Assembly: GCA_034696485.1 (NCBI GenBank)
Contig: JAQIWT010000606.1
Coordinates: forward strand, 1 to 17,258
Reading direction: 5' to 3'
Source: Isohypsibius dastychi
Taxonomy: Eukaryota; Tardigrada; Eutardigrada; Parachela; Isohypsibiidae
DNA length: 17,258 nucleotides
Within the stretch, counting starts at the first letter, position 1. Each line of letters begins with the position of its first letter. Under the pieces are notes generated by a model. It did not search any database and was not told the origin of the DNA. It was given only the letters and a program-made list of their open reading frames with translations. The position numbers were made by a program, and so were the translations under genes. Below, piece after piece: positions 8,301 to 17,160 of the stretch.

Positions 8301-9937
8301 TTTTCTCTAAGTGCTCTCTGGAGGCCGATTTCACCCAAATGAGCATCCCCGTAGACCACAGTTTCCAACATTTCGCGAACGATGTAGCTACGCTGGGTCC
8401 GTGAGAAGAGTTTTTCGGGTTCGCCGTTGAAAAGATAGCTGGAATAACAGCAGTTGCACTTGAATAATACGTATAGCAATGTGATTCGACGAACTGGGGA
8501 AGACGATCTGCACGGAATAATGCAGTGTAGTATTGTTTGGGGACCGACGGCACAGCAGTTTTCATGCAGTTGAATTTTGGGATACGGAGAAAGTTGAAGA
8601 TATTTTCAGTCCAGTTTAGAATTTGAACGGGTGATTCCTAAACTGAACAGAGTCGCAATAATGGTGAGTGTAAATGTGAAGAGATGTGCCCAGCGAGTAT
8701 CTTACTTGAAGAGGAGCTCGTGCGTGAAGCTTTTCGGCCCAGTCCTTGATGGTATCCCATGGGATATGCATTTTGACGAAAAACGTCGAATCGCCAGACA
8801 TTTGAATGACTCTAGTCTGGAAAGACAATAGTTTTGAGTAATGAGCAAGCTATAATGTTCAACGGTCCTCATGTCACACAAACCATGCTATGGTTCGGGA
8901 GGTCTGTGTTGCGGAACTAGTAAGTTGAAGTTTAGTTTAAGTCAAGTTAAGTTTAACATTTGACCACAGTTGGCTCGAGTTTCAAAGATTATCTTAATCA
9001 GGCGCCAGGGGTCCAAGAAGTCTATCAATATGCCGCAGGAAATACGCCATTGATCACAAATATTACAAAAGCAAACAAAAATTGATCAAAAATCGGTAAA
9101 CTTGGCACGATTAGGATAGCTGAGAATCGAAAGCGGTTCGGCTCAAGTTTAAGGTTACCAATTTCACCACCGTGAAGCAGTGTTCACTCAAGCTTATTTT
9201 ATTCTGTATTTTCCCGTGGGATCATTTTTTTTCACTGTTTTTCTCACGTGAGCACTGCACACCTTTTCAAATTCCAGACCGAGGGATTCAGCATCTTGAA
9301 GAAACCTTTCGCGTTTTCCGGCTCTGTAGGCGTGTATGCCGTCGGTCTCCTCTTTCCTGGTTTCAAACACAAGAACGAAATCTGTCGAACAGAAGCCTGA
9401 CGTAGTAATCGTCGTGGGTTGGGTGGTCAGATTGTACCTATTGGCCTGATTTGATCAAGGAACAAGGTCGGCTTAGTTGGGTCGATATTTTCCATTGCAG
9501 CCAAGTCGACGCTGATCTCTTGTCTGAGTGGAACTACAACAGAACCCTCATCGGATTCAGATTTCGATTTGGGAGACTGTGGGTCCTCCGATTTTTCGTT
9601 CCCCGGGTCATCCTTCTGAAATGATTGAAAACTGTAGTACTCTTATGGCCGATGTCAAAATTCATGGCAAGACTGAACAAAATGAGCAGGGGTAAGTAAA
9701 TGATTACTGACTGAGGCTTGTTCAATTTAATTTCATTCATCACGACAAATGTTTTAGCACCATTGTGATGTTCTTGACAGAACGAGTTCAGCTTCGGAAA
9801 ATCACAATTTCCACCTTCAATCATCACGACATCCTGAGCTTTATCAATCATATAACCCACATATTATAGCGAATAAAACCTACCGGAACCAGAGAATAAA
9901 CCGAACTTGAGGATCGCCGGAAGTTTTCGACGGACAT
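5381..9937 (-). CDS. Anoctamer (TMEM16) channel/scramblase, 18 exons, ~937 aa
   Basis: Exons read on the minus strand: 9937-9884, 9833-9708, 9615-9438, 9396-9248, 8816-8706, 8637-8495, 8438-8270, 8206-8038, 7610-7362, 7304-7084, 7027-6832, 6779-6515, 6457-6327, 6267-6074, 6017-6006, 5953-5814, 5750-5660, 5596-5381. All phases agree and total 937 residues, the usual anoctamer size. The cytosolic dimerisation domain starts at DFVLVFET (~125) and includes FFVKMHIPWD and QAAFPLHD (~310). The ten-helix region starts at YFGEQIALYFAWLG (~354), with a Cys-rich outer loop (MCPVCDNCPYW), EPYFPP, GGCFTELGIQ, LRPYDGLTEEYLEM and RRPVARRAQSIGIW. LNQRQ before DYW recalls ANO7. The family conducts anions or scrambles lipids under Ca2+ control in plasma or internal membranes. 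Exons 1-3 and the exon 6 donor are the least certain; an alternative donor gives an implausible 32-nt intron. See findings for altered Ca2+-site residues. Confidence 0.92.
6006..6017 (-). other. 12-nt micro-exon of the anoctamer gene
   Basis: Between ctcag and gtgagt lie twelve bases encoding Val-Trp-Val-Asn in phase 0. Adding them gives MTVLS-VWVN-ACLIAFTSEVL, which restores the four residues that anoctamers have here (helix with ...AVISNAFLLAF). Flanking introns are 56 and 52 nt. Without it the helix is four residues short. Confidence 0.75.
7611..8037 (-). other. Anoctamer intron, 427 nt
   Basis: Bounded by a gtaaga donor and a cacag acceptor. It contains a poly-C/poly-T tract at ~7862-7876 and no coding signal that I recognise. 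Confidence 0.7.
8817..9247 (-). other. Anoctamer intron, 431 nt
   Basis: The intron between the dimerisation-domain exons. Near 8921-8957 it has short reiterated AAGTTTAGTTTAAG-like words. No coding signal seen. Confidence 0.6.
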
Positions 9938-10150
9938 GTTGGTCCTGGGGACCACTAAAATTTCATAGCTGAATAAGATGATCTGGACAACGATAACAAG
10001 AACCTTTGTCAGACGCTGCAGTTAAGTCAGAAAACATCTTCTTTTCGTAAAGTTGCTACGGTGATCTGTTTCTTAGATTTCCGGTTTCTAAAAAACCAAA
10101 ACAAGGTAGAGTTTATAGTCCAACTGTTCTTGTTAGTCTTGCGTGGTCAG
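9938..10150. promoter_or_regulatory. Shared head-to-head intergenic region
   Basis: Only ~213 bases separate the anoctamer start codon (minus) from the secreted-protein start codon (plus), so both promoters and 5' UTRs must lie here or overlap. No clear TATA box is visible; the assignment rests on gene orientation. Confidence 0.45.
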
Positions 10151-10948
10151 ATGATTCGAATTCGAGAGTGGTCATCGCCTCATGGCATCGCTTTCTTGCC
10201 ATTGTTCTCCATCTGTTTTGCCACTCTGTTGTTTTTGTTATCTCTTGAATGCCCAGTGATTCTAGCCGCGAAATCTGCCCAGCCTAACCAAACCTTTATG
10301 TCAACTGGTCAAGACAGCGTTTTTGTGAACCAGAGCCTACCTGGTGGAATACTACTGGGGAACGACATCGAACCTGGTGCGGTGGAAACACTTTTAGTGC
10401 AAAAATCAAATTTTTGAATGCTTTTGATTTCAGATCCGGCGGATTTTATTTTTGAACAATGCGAAGGAACAGCTTATCTAACATTCAATGTCGAATATAT
10501 ATCGGGCGGCTCCCCGTTTGCCCGCTTGACAACTGAAGTCATCTGCTCATGTAAAACCATCAGTTTCCAAGACGAGCCAGAAAATGAACCAATCAGGCCA
10601 CGAGGTATCACAGCAGTCACAATGTCATACTGCATTATTTCGGCGAGAAAGAGGAATGCTACTTGTGATTGCAAGCCACCGAAGAAGCTCCTCCCATCCA
10701 TTGGGATAAATTCGGCCAATCCGGTTGTTGAACATATTGCGGAGGCCTTCACGTTGACCCTGAGTGTGACTGGACAGCTTGCCATAGGTCAGAGCGTGTA
10801 GCTGAATGAGTTGACAAACGTTTGATACTGATCTTGGTTTTCAGACGGTGCTCCTCGCATGGCTGCGCTGGACGGGATTTTGTTCATGGTGACCATGTGC
10901 GGTATTTTGTTTAATACGAAAACTGGCCTGGGATGCACATCAATCTGA
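10151..10948 (+). CDS. Secreted Cys-containing protein of unknown family, 3 exons, 227 aa
   Basis: Exons 10151-10376, 10434-10787 and 10845-10948, all joined in phase 1 through introns of 57 nt each. The Met at 10151 precedes a hydrophobic leader (FLPLFSICFATLLFLLSL) with likely cleavage near ILAAKS, so the product enters the secretory pathway. The mature part has three N-glycosylation sequons (NQT, NQS, NAT) and paired cysteines: EQC, VICSCK, MSYC, ATCDC and later MCG and GLGC. Exon 3 adds a moderately hydrophobic tail (GILFMVTMCGILF) that could be a membrane segment or GPI-type signal. I do not recognise the family. The open frame extends upstream of 10151, so an earlier start is possible, but the 10151 Met best places the leader. 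Divergent from the anoctamer gene with a short shared upstream region. Confidence 0.7.
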
Positions 10949-12144
10949 TTCATTATTTTTATTTCGGGGAATTTTTTGAGACGCTTTGGCAAATTAGTTG
11001 AACGTTTTTGTGTTTGTTTTTGGCAGAGTGTTTCATGTGGAGTTGTGGACTCAACAAGTGGCCACAAAAAAATGGTGATTTGTTCACGTTTTTGATCGTA
11101 GTTATCTCTGGATGAAATGGTGATTTTAGAACTATTGTTCGCGGCTTTCTGCATTTTTAATTAATTCCATGCGAACGTATCGTTCACTTTGTTGACAATG
11201 TCAAAATGGAGATTTTGTAACTAGGTCCCGAGTCCCGACGAGATGCTCCCTGTAATGGAGTGTTAGTACCGACACTGTCGCACTAAGTGAAAACATGATC
11301 GACGGAAGTCGAAGAAGTGAAATTGTCTCGATTTAACGTCAGGGAAGTGTCAAATTAATTTCCAAAAAGGCGAGATATCCCGCCTGCTTCCGCATTAACG
11401 AAATCAATCACGAAGATCATAAAAGAAAAACGAAAAACACTTTGCGAAGTGTTCATCCCCCGGATTCTTAATCGAGCGTAACATGAGTTCATTCACTCTC
11501 TCTTTCCTTTCATATCCGTTCATCTCACAGCAGGGCTGGTAGACGTGATGAAGAAGAAGCCAGTTCTTGTTCTTGACATTCTTTTATCGCGCCTTGGGCG
11601 CATTGTTATTGTCTGTGTCTCCAACTGACGGCGCAGCCAGTCACTTTTCAAGGGGTTCTATTCGACTGGCTGATTGCACAGTAAAGCAGGGGCCTGCTCC
11701 ATAGGGATGGTGTGCCACCAGAAGTGGCTGCTTTCATCAGTTCGTTGGCCATGGTCACGCTCACGTTTAAAATTGATGGACGTTTCTCTCTTCTTCACTT
11801 TCTCTATATGCTTGAGCAGGCAGGCCATTGACAAGAGCGCGTCGTTTTTTTCTGCTCAGATTCATCAGAGGAATCTCCTTGTCGTAATTGCGTGGCCTTT
11901 TTGAATTGCTGCTTTGATTGCACGCTCTTACATTCTCCGTCCATATCACCTTTCTCCACACTTGGCAGCCATTGCACACTTTGCTCATTGTTCGTTTTCG
12001 CGAAATTCGGACAACGCAACCTCTTTGAGAACATCGTGCTCGAATTCCCACCATTTCTCCCAAATCCCGCGTGGAGAGCTGGATGATGACTTGATTCTTT
12101 GACAGGACTACTCCTTCTCGCCATCTTGATTCTGTTTTGCGGAA
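10949..12144. other. Intergenic, ~1.2 kb, no gene recognised
   Basis: A minus-strand frame at 10789-11154 (121 codons) and overlapping frames at 11670-12120 exist but show no domain, leader or splice support. A pyrimidine-rich stretch at ~11495-11530 and the bases just before 12145 probably contain the promoter and 5' UTR of the PAN-domain gene. Confidence 0.5.
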
Positions 12145-14163
12145 ATGTGGAGAACCCTCCTTGGATCTCTGTTCATCTCTCTTGTTTCATGTGAGTTTCA
12201 GAATTCGTTTTTGGAACTGGTTCACGTTTGCGGGTTTGTTTCAGCGATATGTCCGCCAGGAGAGCTGACGACTTTTGAGCTGGTCACCGGAGCGATCTTC
12301 ATGTCGGATGTTGGGAAGATTAGCTCCTTCCAAACGTTTGATATCAGCGAGTGCATGACGGCGTGTCGGAATGATTCTGCTTGCACTTCGGCCAATTTCG
12401 AAACTGGCCTGTGCACGACTTCGCGCAACAATGCCTCCGTAATGCCTGATGCCCTCCGCACCGATGATTTCCCAGTCTTTCCCAATTACCTCGAGAAGAT
12501 CTGTATTCGTGAGTGAACCTCCTTTGCTTGTTCTTAGTCAAATTTGATAGGGTTTCTCAAAACTTGAAATTAGCTTGTGAAGAAATAATGAAGTTTGAAA
12601 TTTGGATTATTCTAAAAACAGTCAAGGGCGTTTCAGAATAATTATCTAACATGCACGTGTTTCCTGTTGAATGAAGGTGTCCAGAGTTAAAGATTCGTAT
12701 TTCTAATTGGCACCGGAAGTTGGAATCTCCTTTACTTTCCATGTTTTCACTTAAACTGAATTTTTTTGTGAACGAGTTGTCTGAACAGAAGAAAAGCAAC
12801 ATTTTTTTCTTGAAACGTGAACTTGCAAAAACTGGATTTAATTTGCCATTGCATTTCAGATGAACACATGATTTTCGTGTATTTCCATTTTTTTATTATT
12901 TGATGTGACCATTTTGCCTTGCCATCTCCGCAAAAACTTCTGCAAAAACCATATCGAATGCAAATTGCTCGTGTGCCACACATCAAGTCATTGACCGTCA
13001 CTCAAACTTGAAAACCCTATAATTTGTTTTTCAGGTACACCGGAAGTGTCGTTCATCCCGAAAGATTGGGCTTTCCAGCGAACAGTCGGTTATTATCTTC
13101 CCGGTTCCGACAACAAAATCGTCCAGCTTCAAACACATCAAGATTGTCTTCGAGCATGCATGGCTGAGCAATCTTTTGTTTGTGCATCAGCAGAGTATCG
13201 CTACGATAATCGGAGTTGCGCGCTTAGTAGTGTTAGCCAATCAGTTCTGCAAAGTCGACTTCAGAAAGCGAACGCGGGGGAGCGCATCGACTACTTTGAA
13301 AACAATTGGATTAGAGGTAACAGCGCTACTTAAGTTTTGTTAGTCGGTTAGAGAAATCGGTTAGCGAGTAATTTTTCACATACAGTATATCATAATAACA
13401 TTTTCCTGGATTTATTTTGGGAGTTGAATCAGTTGGTATTCAACGCCAAAAGTGAAAAAATCTTCAGATGCCAAGTGCTTATTCTCAATATCGCACTTCT
13501 TTCAAGTTGAAAATTGACCTTTGTCTTGAATTGATTGAACATGAATGATGAATTTAATTAAATTGAATTGATTTAATCGGGTTAAATAACCAAATCTATA
13601 TGCCATGGTAATTGATTTAACCGAATCAAAGAAAACAAATCGCTAAGAACTTTCTGATTTTTTGGAAAAACAAAGATTACGACTGAGGTAGTACTGTAGT
13701 AATTCTTAGGTTGATGTTCAATAATGGGATACTGGAAGAAATACTTTCAGCACAGTGAAATTTTGATTTAATAAAATACTAGGTTTTTCCTTCAGTTGTT
13801 TCGACAATGCGATATTGCCACACTGGGGGACAGCTTATGTCTAGGTTGCATTTTTTCCTGGTCACATCTGACAATGTGTTTTTTCTGTTTTTCTAGAGCC
13901 GAGAACTTACTGCGAGTTCAACCGGATCCGAGGCCGGGTTCTCAAGTCCGCAGACTTGGTTCGAAGCGGCGTCGCCTCTTTGGATGATTGCAAGGCACTC
14001 TGCCTGAAGTCCAACTTCTCCTGCAATTATTATCACTATGGTCAGCTGTCTGATGATGAATGCAGCATGAGCCACCATACCGCCATCTCCGTGTCCCATA
14101 TTGCCGAACCCTATGTTTTCAGCGCCGACTTCGTGTCCTATGAACTACGAGCTTGCTTTGGAA
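12145..14163 (+). CDS. Secreted protein with three PAN/Apple modules, 3' incomplete
   Basis: Exons 12145-12190, 12245-12508, 13035-13316 and 13897-14163, all joined in phase 1. Exon 1 is a signal peptide (MWRTLLGSLFISLVSS). Each following exon is one PAN/Apple-like module of ~88-93 residues, with the typical F-x-x-x-x-G start, an S/T-x-x-(E/D)-C-x-x-x-C helix and later cysteines: ISECMTACRNDSACTSANF; THQDCLRACMAEQSFVCASA; SLDDCKALCLKSNFSCNYY. One domain per symmetric exon is classic module duplication. In ecdysozoans such PAN arrays often precede a ZP domain in cuticle or apical-matrix proteins (NompA-like). No ZP domain is visible here. The last donor (A|gtaagt at 14164) is in phase 1; an acceptor at ~14562 (ctttcag) would add only ~9 codons, ending in TGA. 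So the true 3' end is either that short exon or lies beyond the repeats. Confidence 0.82.
13555..13630. repeat. Imperfect inverted repeat in PAN-gene intron
   Basis: The arm gatttaatcgggttaaataacc (~13570) and the arm ggtaattgatttaaccgaatc (~13608) are imperfect reverse complements around a ~16-base loop, inside the 580-nt intron 13317-13896. It could be a small MITE-like remnant or an intronic hairpin. Confidence 0.5.
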
Positions 14164-14307
14164 GTAAGTCACTTGAAGAAACTTCTACTTGAATTTCAGT
14201 GCAAAACATTTCTTGAAACGGAATCAAATTTAAATCACAGAACAGATCTAAATGATAAATTGAGTCAATGTTGGCCGATCCCGGTCACTTTCGATCTGGT
14301 TTTTTTT

Positions 14308-14333
14308 GTCCCCCCCCCCAAGGGGGGGGACCT
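14308..14333. repeat. C-run/G-run hairpin
   Basis: A run of C followed by AA and a run of G, framed by GT...AC, forms a near-perfect short-loop inverted repeat. Homopolymer lengths may be affected by sequencing. Confidence 0.6.
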
Positions 14334-14403
14334 TGTATCGCAACTCGCAAAAATTTGGTGTTAGGGCCACATTGAGATGTTCAAGAAAGTTCAAACTAGA
14401 AGT

Positions 14404-14663
14404 TCGAATGAAAAGAATCCATTCATCCTAGTTTTAACAAAGCGAAAAAGTAAAGTGTAGAAAACCCTTTCACAGCGAGACAATTGAAGTTTCAAACTTC
14501 ATTCATAGTCGAATGGATGACCACTGAAAAGAATCAATTCATCGAACTTGTACCTTTCAGGCATCTACACTCACTTTACTCAAGCCTTTTGAATGGGACA
14601 CCTTAGCCTTGTACAAGAAACTAGAAGTTAGAAGTCCGAATGAAAAGAACCTATTCATCGAAC
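14404..14663 (+). repeat. Three copies of a GAAAAGAA..ATTCATC motif at 116-bp spacing
   Basis: The core (c)tgaaaagaa-c-attcatc occurs at 14410, 14526 and 14642, exactly 116 bases apart, with cgaact after copies two and three. Sequence between the cores has diverged, and one spacer part (agtaaagtgtag at ~14450) recurs inverted (ctacactcactttact at ~14565). Confidence 0.6.
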
Positions 14664-14699
14664 TTTTGCCTTTCATGCGCGTAAGTAGGTCAGGCCTTG

Positions 14700-14802
14700 C
14701 TTTGTCATTTCACTCATGCCCTGTGGGCATGTTAATAATCAACGCGCGCACTTTTGTCATTTCACTCATGCCCTGTGGGCAGGTTAATAATCAACGCGCG
14801 CC
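14700..14802 (+). repeat. 52-bp tandem duplication carrying palindrome CATGCCC-TGT-GGGCATG
   Basis: Two units 52 bases apart share tttgtcatttcactcatgcc, the palindrome (14715-14731 perfect; 14767-14783 with one mismatch) and gttaataatcaacgcgcg. The second unit leads directly into the left inverted terminus of the element described next. Confidence 0.85.
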
Positions 14803-14925
14803 TCCACTTTCAACTCTACAAGTTTAAGTCAGAAATAAAGTTGCAATTTATTTCAATTATTAAATTGGTAAGACCGGTAACGCTAAATTAATATCGTTCA
14901 ATATAGTTACATTGTTTAGGACGCA

Positions 14926-15228
14926 ATGAATGCATTACCAAATATGAGCAAATTTTTGCTTGTGGACAGCTTCTGCCATAAATCGAACTCTCTGACAGAG
15001 AAACGTGTAAAGAAATTAATTGACGCGGCCACTGAACTTTGCAAAGAAAAGCATGTCGAACTGCGTGTTTTTGCGAATACTCCGATTTTTCTACAATTCA
15101 TTCTGGAACGGTTTAATCAATTGTCAGCAGAGTTGAAGGTGAATATTGCAGTGATTTGCATGTTTGTATCACTCGTGCTACTGTTAACAATTAATTTGTT
15201 AACAGACGTCAGTCATAAAGACCGATGA
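14926..15228 (+). CDS. 100-aa tail-anchored protein of unknown function
   Basis: An open frame from ATG 14926 to a stop at 15228, followed by AATAAA at 15279-15284, a good distance for a polyadenylation signal. Residues ~1-70 are charged and helical-looking (SLTEKRVKKLIDAATELCKE). Residues ~73-92 are a strong hydrophobic helix (VNIAVICMFVSLVLLLTINL) followed by a short polar tail (TDVSHKDR), as in tail-anchored membrane proteins. No leader is present and I recognise no family. It lies inside the inverted-repeat element, convergent with the SET remnant. It could also be the last exon of a longer gene, since the sequence before the ATG is AT-rich and intron-like. Confidence 0.5.
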   Translation: MNALPNMSKFLLVDSFCHKSNSLTEKRVKKLIDAATELCKEKHVELRVFANTPIFLQFILERFNQLSAELKVNIAVICMFVSLVLLLTINLLTDVSHKDR

Positions 15229-15700
15229 AGGAAAACCGCGCACAACTGGGAATTACCTTTGGTTACGTCCGTTACCAAAATAAAGAAACCCACTCCTGTT
15301 TGAGCTACCATTAATCCGTGATACTTCCGGCTATTATCGAAGTTTTTTACCTTAGAACAGTTTCTTTTCAGAGTACGGAAGATTCTTCATTAAACAGGTT
15401 ACTGGCAGTTCATGATCAACATTTTATCATCCGCTGATATTCTTCAGTAGTGCAAAAGATATTGCACCTTGTGTGTGAAAAACTGTTCAGTCACAAATAA
15501 GTCTCGAAATAGTATGGTGAAGAGTTCATGGGTTTCACATTCAATATTTCCGAAAATGTCTTCGGAAGTGGTTTATGTCGAGCAAGCTTCCCCTGTCATA
15601 TCGCGATTAAGCACGTGGAATACATCAGAAAAATTACTAGAATAACTAATTATGTGAAACCAAACTTCAGAAAGAAAGCTGCCTATCGAAAGCAAATTTT

Positions 15701-16007
15701 TCAGCCACCAATTATTCCGGAACACTTTTGAGTTTGAAAATAGCATGGCATAGGGTTTTCATCTGCACCATATGTCCACTTGTAGTCAAATGTCACTTCC
15801 TCATTGGCGTTGATATTTCCGTTGGCCAAAATGGCTATTCTTACTTCGCCGTCCACGAGCCATTTTTCAGCTATCGTTTCCGGCAGTCCAAGCATCTATC
15901 GCACGGCTCCTCGGAATATTGAAATAGTAAAACTCCTCATTTCCTTCGTAATAAACGGAATAAAAGAGAAGGTCACATACTAATATTTTTTCGTAAGCAG
16001 GCGGAAG
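15701..16007 (-). pseudogene. SET-domain C-terminal exon, frameshifted and lacking the NHS segment
   Basis: After an acceptor (ctgtttcag) at 16008 the frame reads LPPAYEKILVCDLLFYSVYY, then EFYYFNIPRSRAIDAWTAGNDS and hits TGA at ~15867. In the next frame the SET fold resumes: EKWLVDGEVRIAILANGNI, then NANEEVTFDYKWTYG, and a post-SET-like PCYFQTQKCSGIIGG ending at TGA 15701. The pattern IDA..GN | KW.V(D/N)G..R | EE(V/L)TFDY | C..(K/N)C.G.IGG is that of SETD2/NSD/ASH1-type histone lysine methyltransferases. The stretch that normally follows GN(x)S, containing the catalytic and cofactor-binding RF(I/M)NHSC, is missing and the frame shifts at that exact place, so no active enzyme is expected. Two of the post-SET zinc cysteines also differ. 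Confidence 0.75.
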
Positions 16008-16035
16008 CTGAAACAGTGAAAAAGATTTTTCAAGC

Positions 16036-16205
16036 TTAATTAATTAGCAATTATTAATTGATGAATGACGAAGTTTTTACCCCTAATTAATTAGCAATTA
16101 TTAATTAATGTGTGACGAATTTTTTACAATGAATTAATTTGCAATTATTAATTAACGAGTGACAAATTTATTACTCTTAATTATTCACCAATTATTAATT
16201 AACGA
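16036..16205. repeat. 4 x 47-bp TAATTA-rich tandem array
   Basis: Four diverged units with constant 47-base period (the marker caattattaatt starts at 16048, 16095, 16142 and 16189). Each contains the near-palindrome taattaattagcaattattaa followed by a gac/gagtgac tract. The units are packed with TAATTA and ATTA cores. The array lies in the intron between the homeodomain-like exon and the SET exon. Confidence 0.85.
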
Positions 16206-16495
16206 GAAACGTTGTGAAAATAAATTCAGGAACGTTATGTATCTCATTCAAATTCTACGGGTTATATCAAACGAGAGATGTCAAACTCTCAGTGAGTAAT
16301 TATTATCATTAAACGGAAAAAAAATTTGACAATAGCATATTGAGAGAATTATTTCCAGGTTTTGAGAACAAAATAATTTCATGCTTATATTCTAGCTGGT
16401 GAGCAAGGATGTAGTGCTTCCTAATAATATTCGTAGTTGGAAATAATTAAGACAAAAATTTGGAAAAACATCAGCACAATTCTAGCTACACTCAC

Positions 16496-16605
16496 GTTTG
16501 TCGCCGAATTATTCTCTTTCAAGATTTGCGCCACTTCAAATTCTTCATTCCGGCCTTGTGCTCGGGTATTTTGGTACCAAAACCGCACGGTGTGAACAGG
16601 AAGGC
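16496..16605 (-). pseudogene. Homeodomain helix-3 exon
   Basis: Flanked by an acceptor (ggttag) and a strong gtgagt donor, this 110-nt exon reads LPVHTVRFWYQNTRAQGR then NEEFEVAQILKENNSATN. It matches the recognition helix of homeodomains (V-x-(V/I)-W-F-Q-N-R-R-A-K) with W48, Q50, N51, R53 and A54 kept, and F49Y and R52T changed. It ends in phase 0, compatible with the SET exon start at 16007, so both could belong to one transcript. The rest of the homeodomain is not securely found; a possible helix-2 exon at 16789-16855 has a mismatching phase. Called a pseudogene because the downstream SET exon is broken. Confidence 0.6.
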
Positions 16606-16613
16606 CTAACCGT

Positions 16614-16690
16614 CAATTAATTAGTCATTATCATTATCATTATCATTCTTAATGAAAATTATCATTCTTGATAAAATTATCTATTATCTA
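16614..16690. repeat. ATTATC/TAAT-rich simple repeat
   Basis: Contains four or so units of tcatta(t) at 16625-16648 and several further attatc words. It lies just upstream of the homeodomain exon, in its preceding intron. Confidence 0.6.
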
Positions 16691-16859
16691 CGATAAAATT
16701 AATTACGATCGGGATACAAAGAAATATAGTATACGTTCGATGAACAAGGCTCAGCATCTACCGCTGCTTCCGACAATATTTCTCATACCTGCATGCCCAT
16801 GACAAATTTTTCAACCACGTCGGAATATGCCGGATGTATGGTACTCGCAATTTGTCTGA

Positions 16860-17160
16860 ATTTGCGTTAATTGCAATGTTAACCGCCATTGAATCATGTA
16901 CTGTTTAAATTTGTGAAATGAGTTTACTTTTCATCACCGCACCTAATTAGTTATAACTTATCGAGACAACATATACTGGATTTGTTATGGATTTGTTAAT
17001 GAGTAATTTTTAAATTGATTCGTTATCTTAACAAGTTATACTTATTCTTAACACGAAAGAAGGTAACTCGATTTGGAAGTGCGGTATCAACTCTATTCAT
17101 ATGGGGATGAAATTCTATCATCATGTTAATTATGGAATTCGCTCGTTGTAAATTAACGTG
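16860..17160. other. AT-rich interior of the element, no gene recognised
   Basis: Short broken frames on both strands; no domain, leader or RNA gene is recognised between the homeodomain-like region and the right inverted terminus. Confidence 0.5.

Noticed and set aside
8439-8470. 32-nt intron between anoctamer exons 6 and 7
   Set aside because: Phase-compatible but shorter than any other intron here; a 56-nt alternative with donor after 8495 is also in phase and fits better.
10789-11154. 121-codon minus-strand frame
   Set aside because: Overlaps the last exon of the secreted-protein gene, with no leader, domain or splice support.
11804-12124. Overlapping minus-strand frames upstream of the PAN gene
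   Set aside because: Several frames of similar length overlap on both strands with no motif; probably promoter or 5' UTR sequence.
15528-15731. 67-codon plus-strand frame inside the element
   Set aside because: No recognisable domain, and its end overlaps the antisense end of the SET exon.
16036-16205. CRISPR-like array
   Set aside because: Units are contiguous diverged tandem repeats without unique spacers, in eukaryotic-type DNA.
16789-16855. Possible homeodomain helix-2 exon (IHPAYSDVVEKFVMGMQ) on the minus strand
   Set aside because: Spacing and the HPAY motif are suggestive, but it ends in phase 0 while the helix-3 exon needs phase 1, so the two cannot be joined cleanly.
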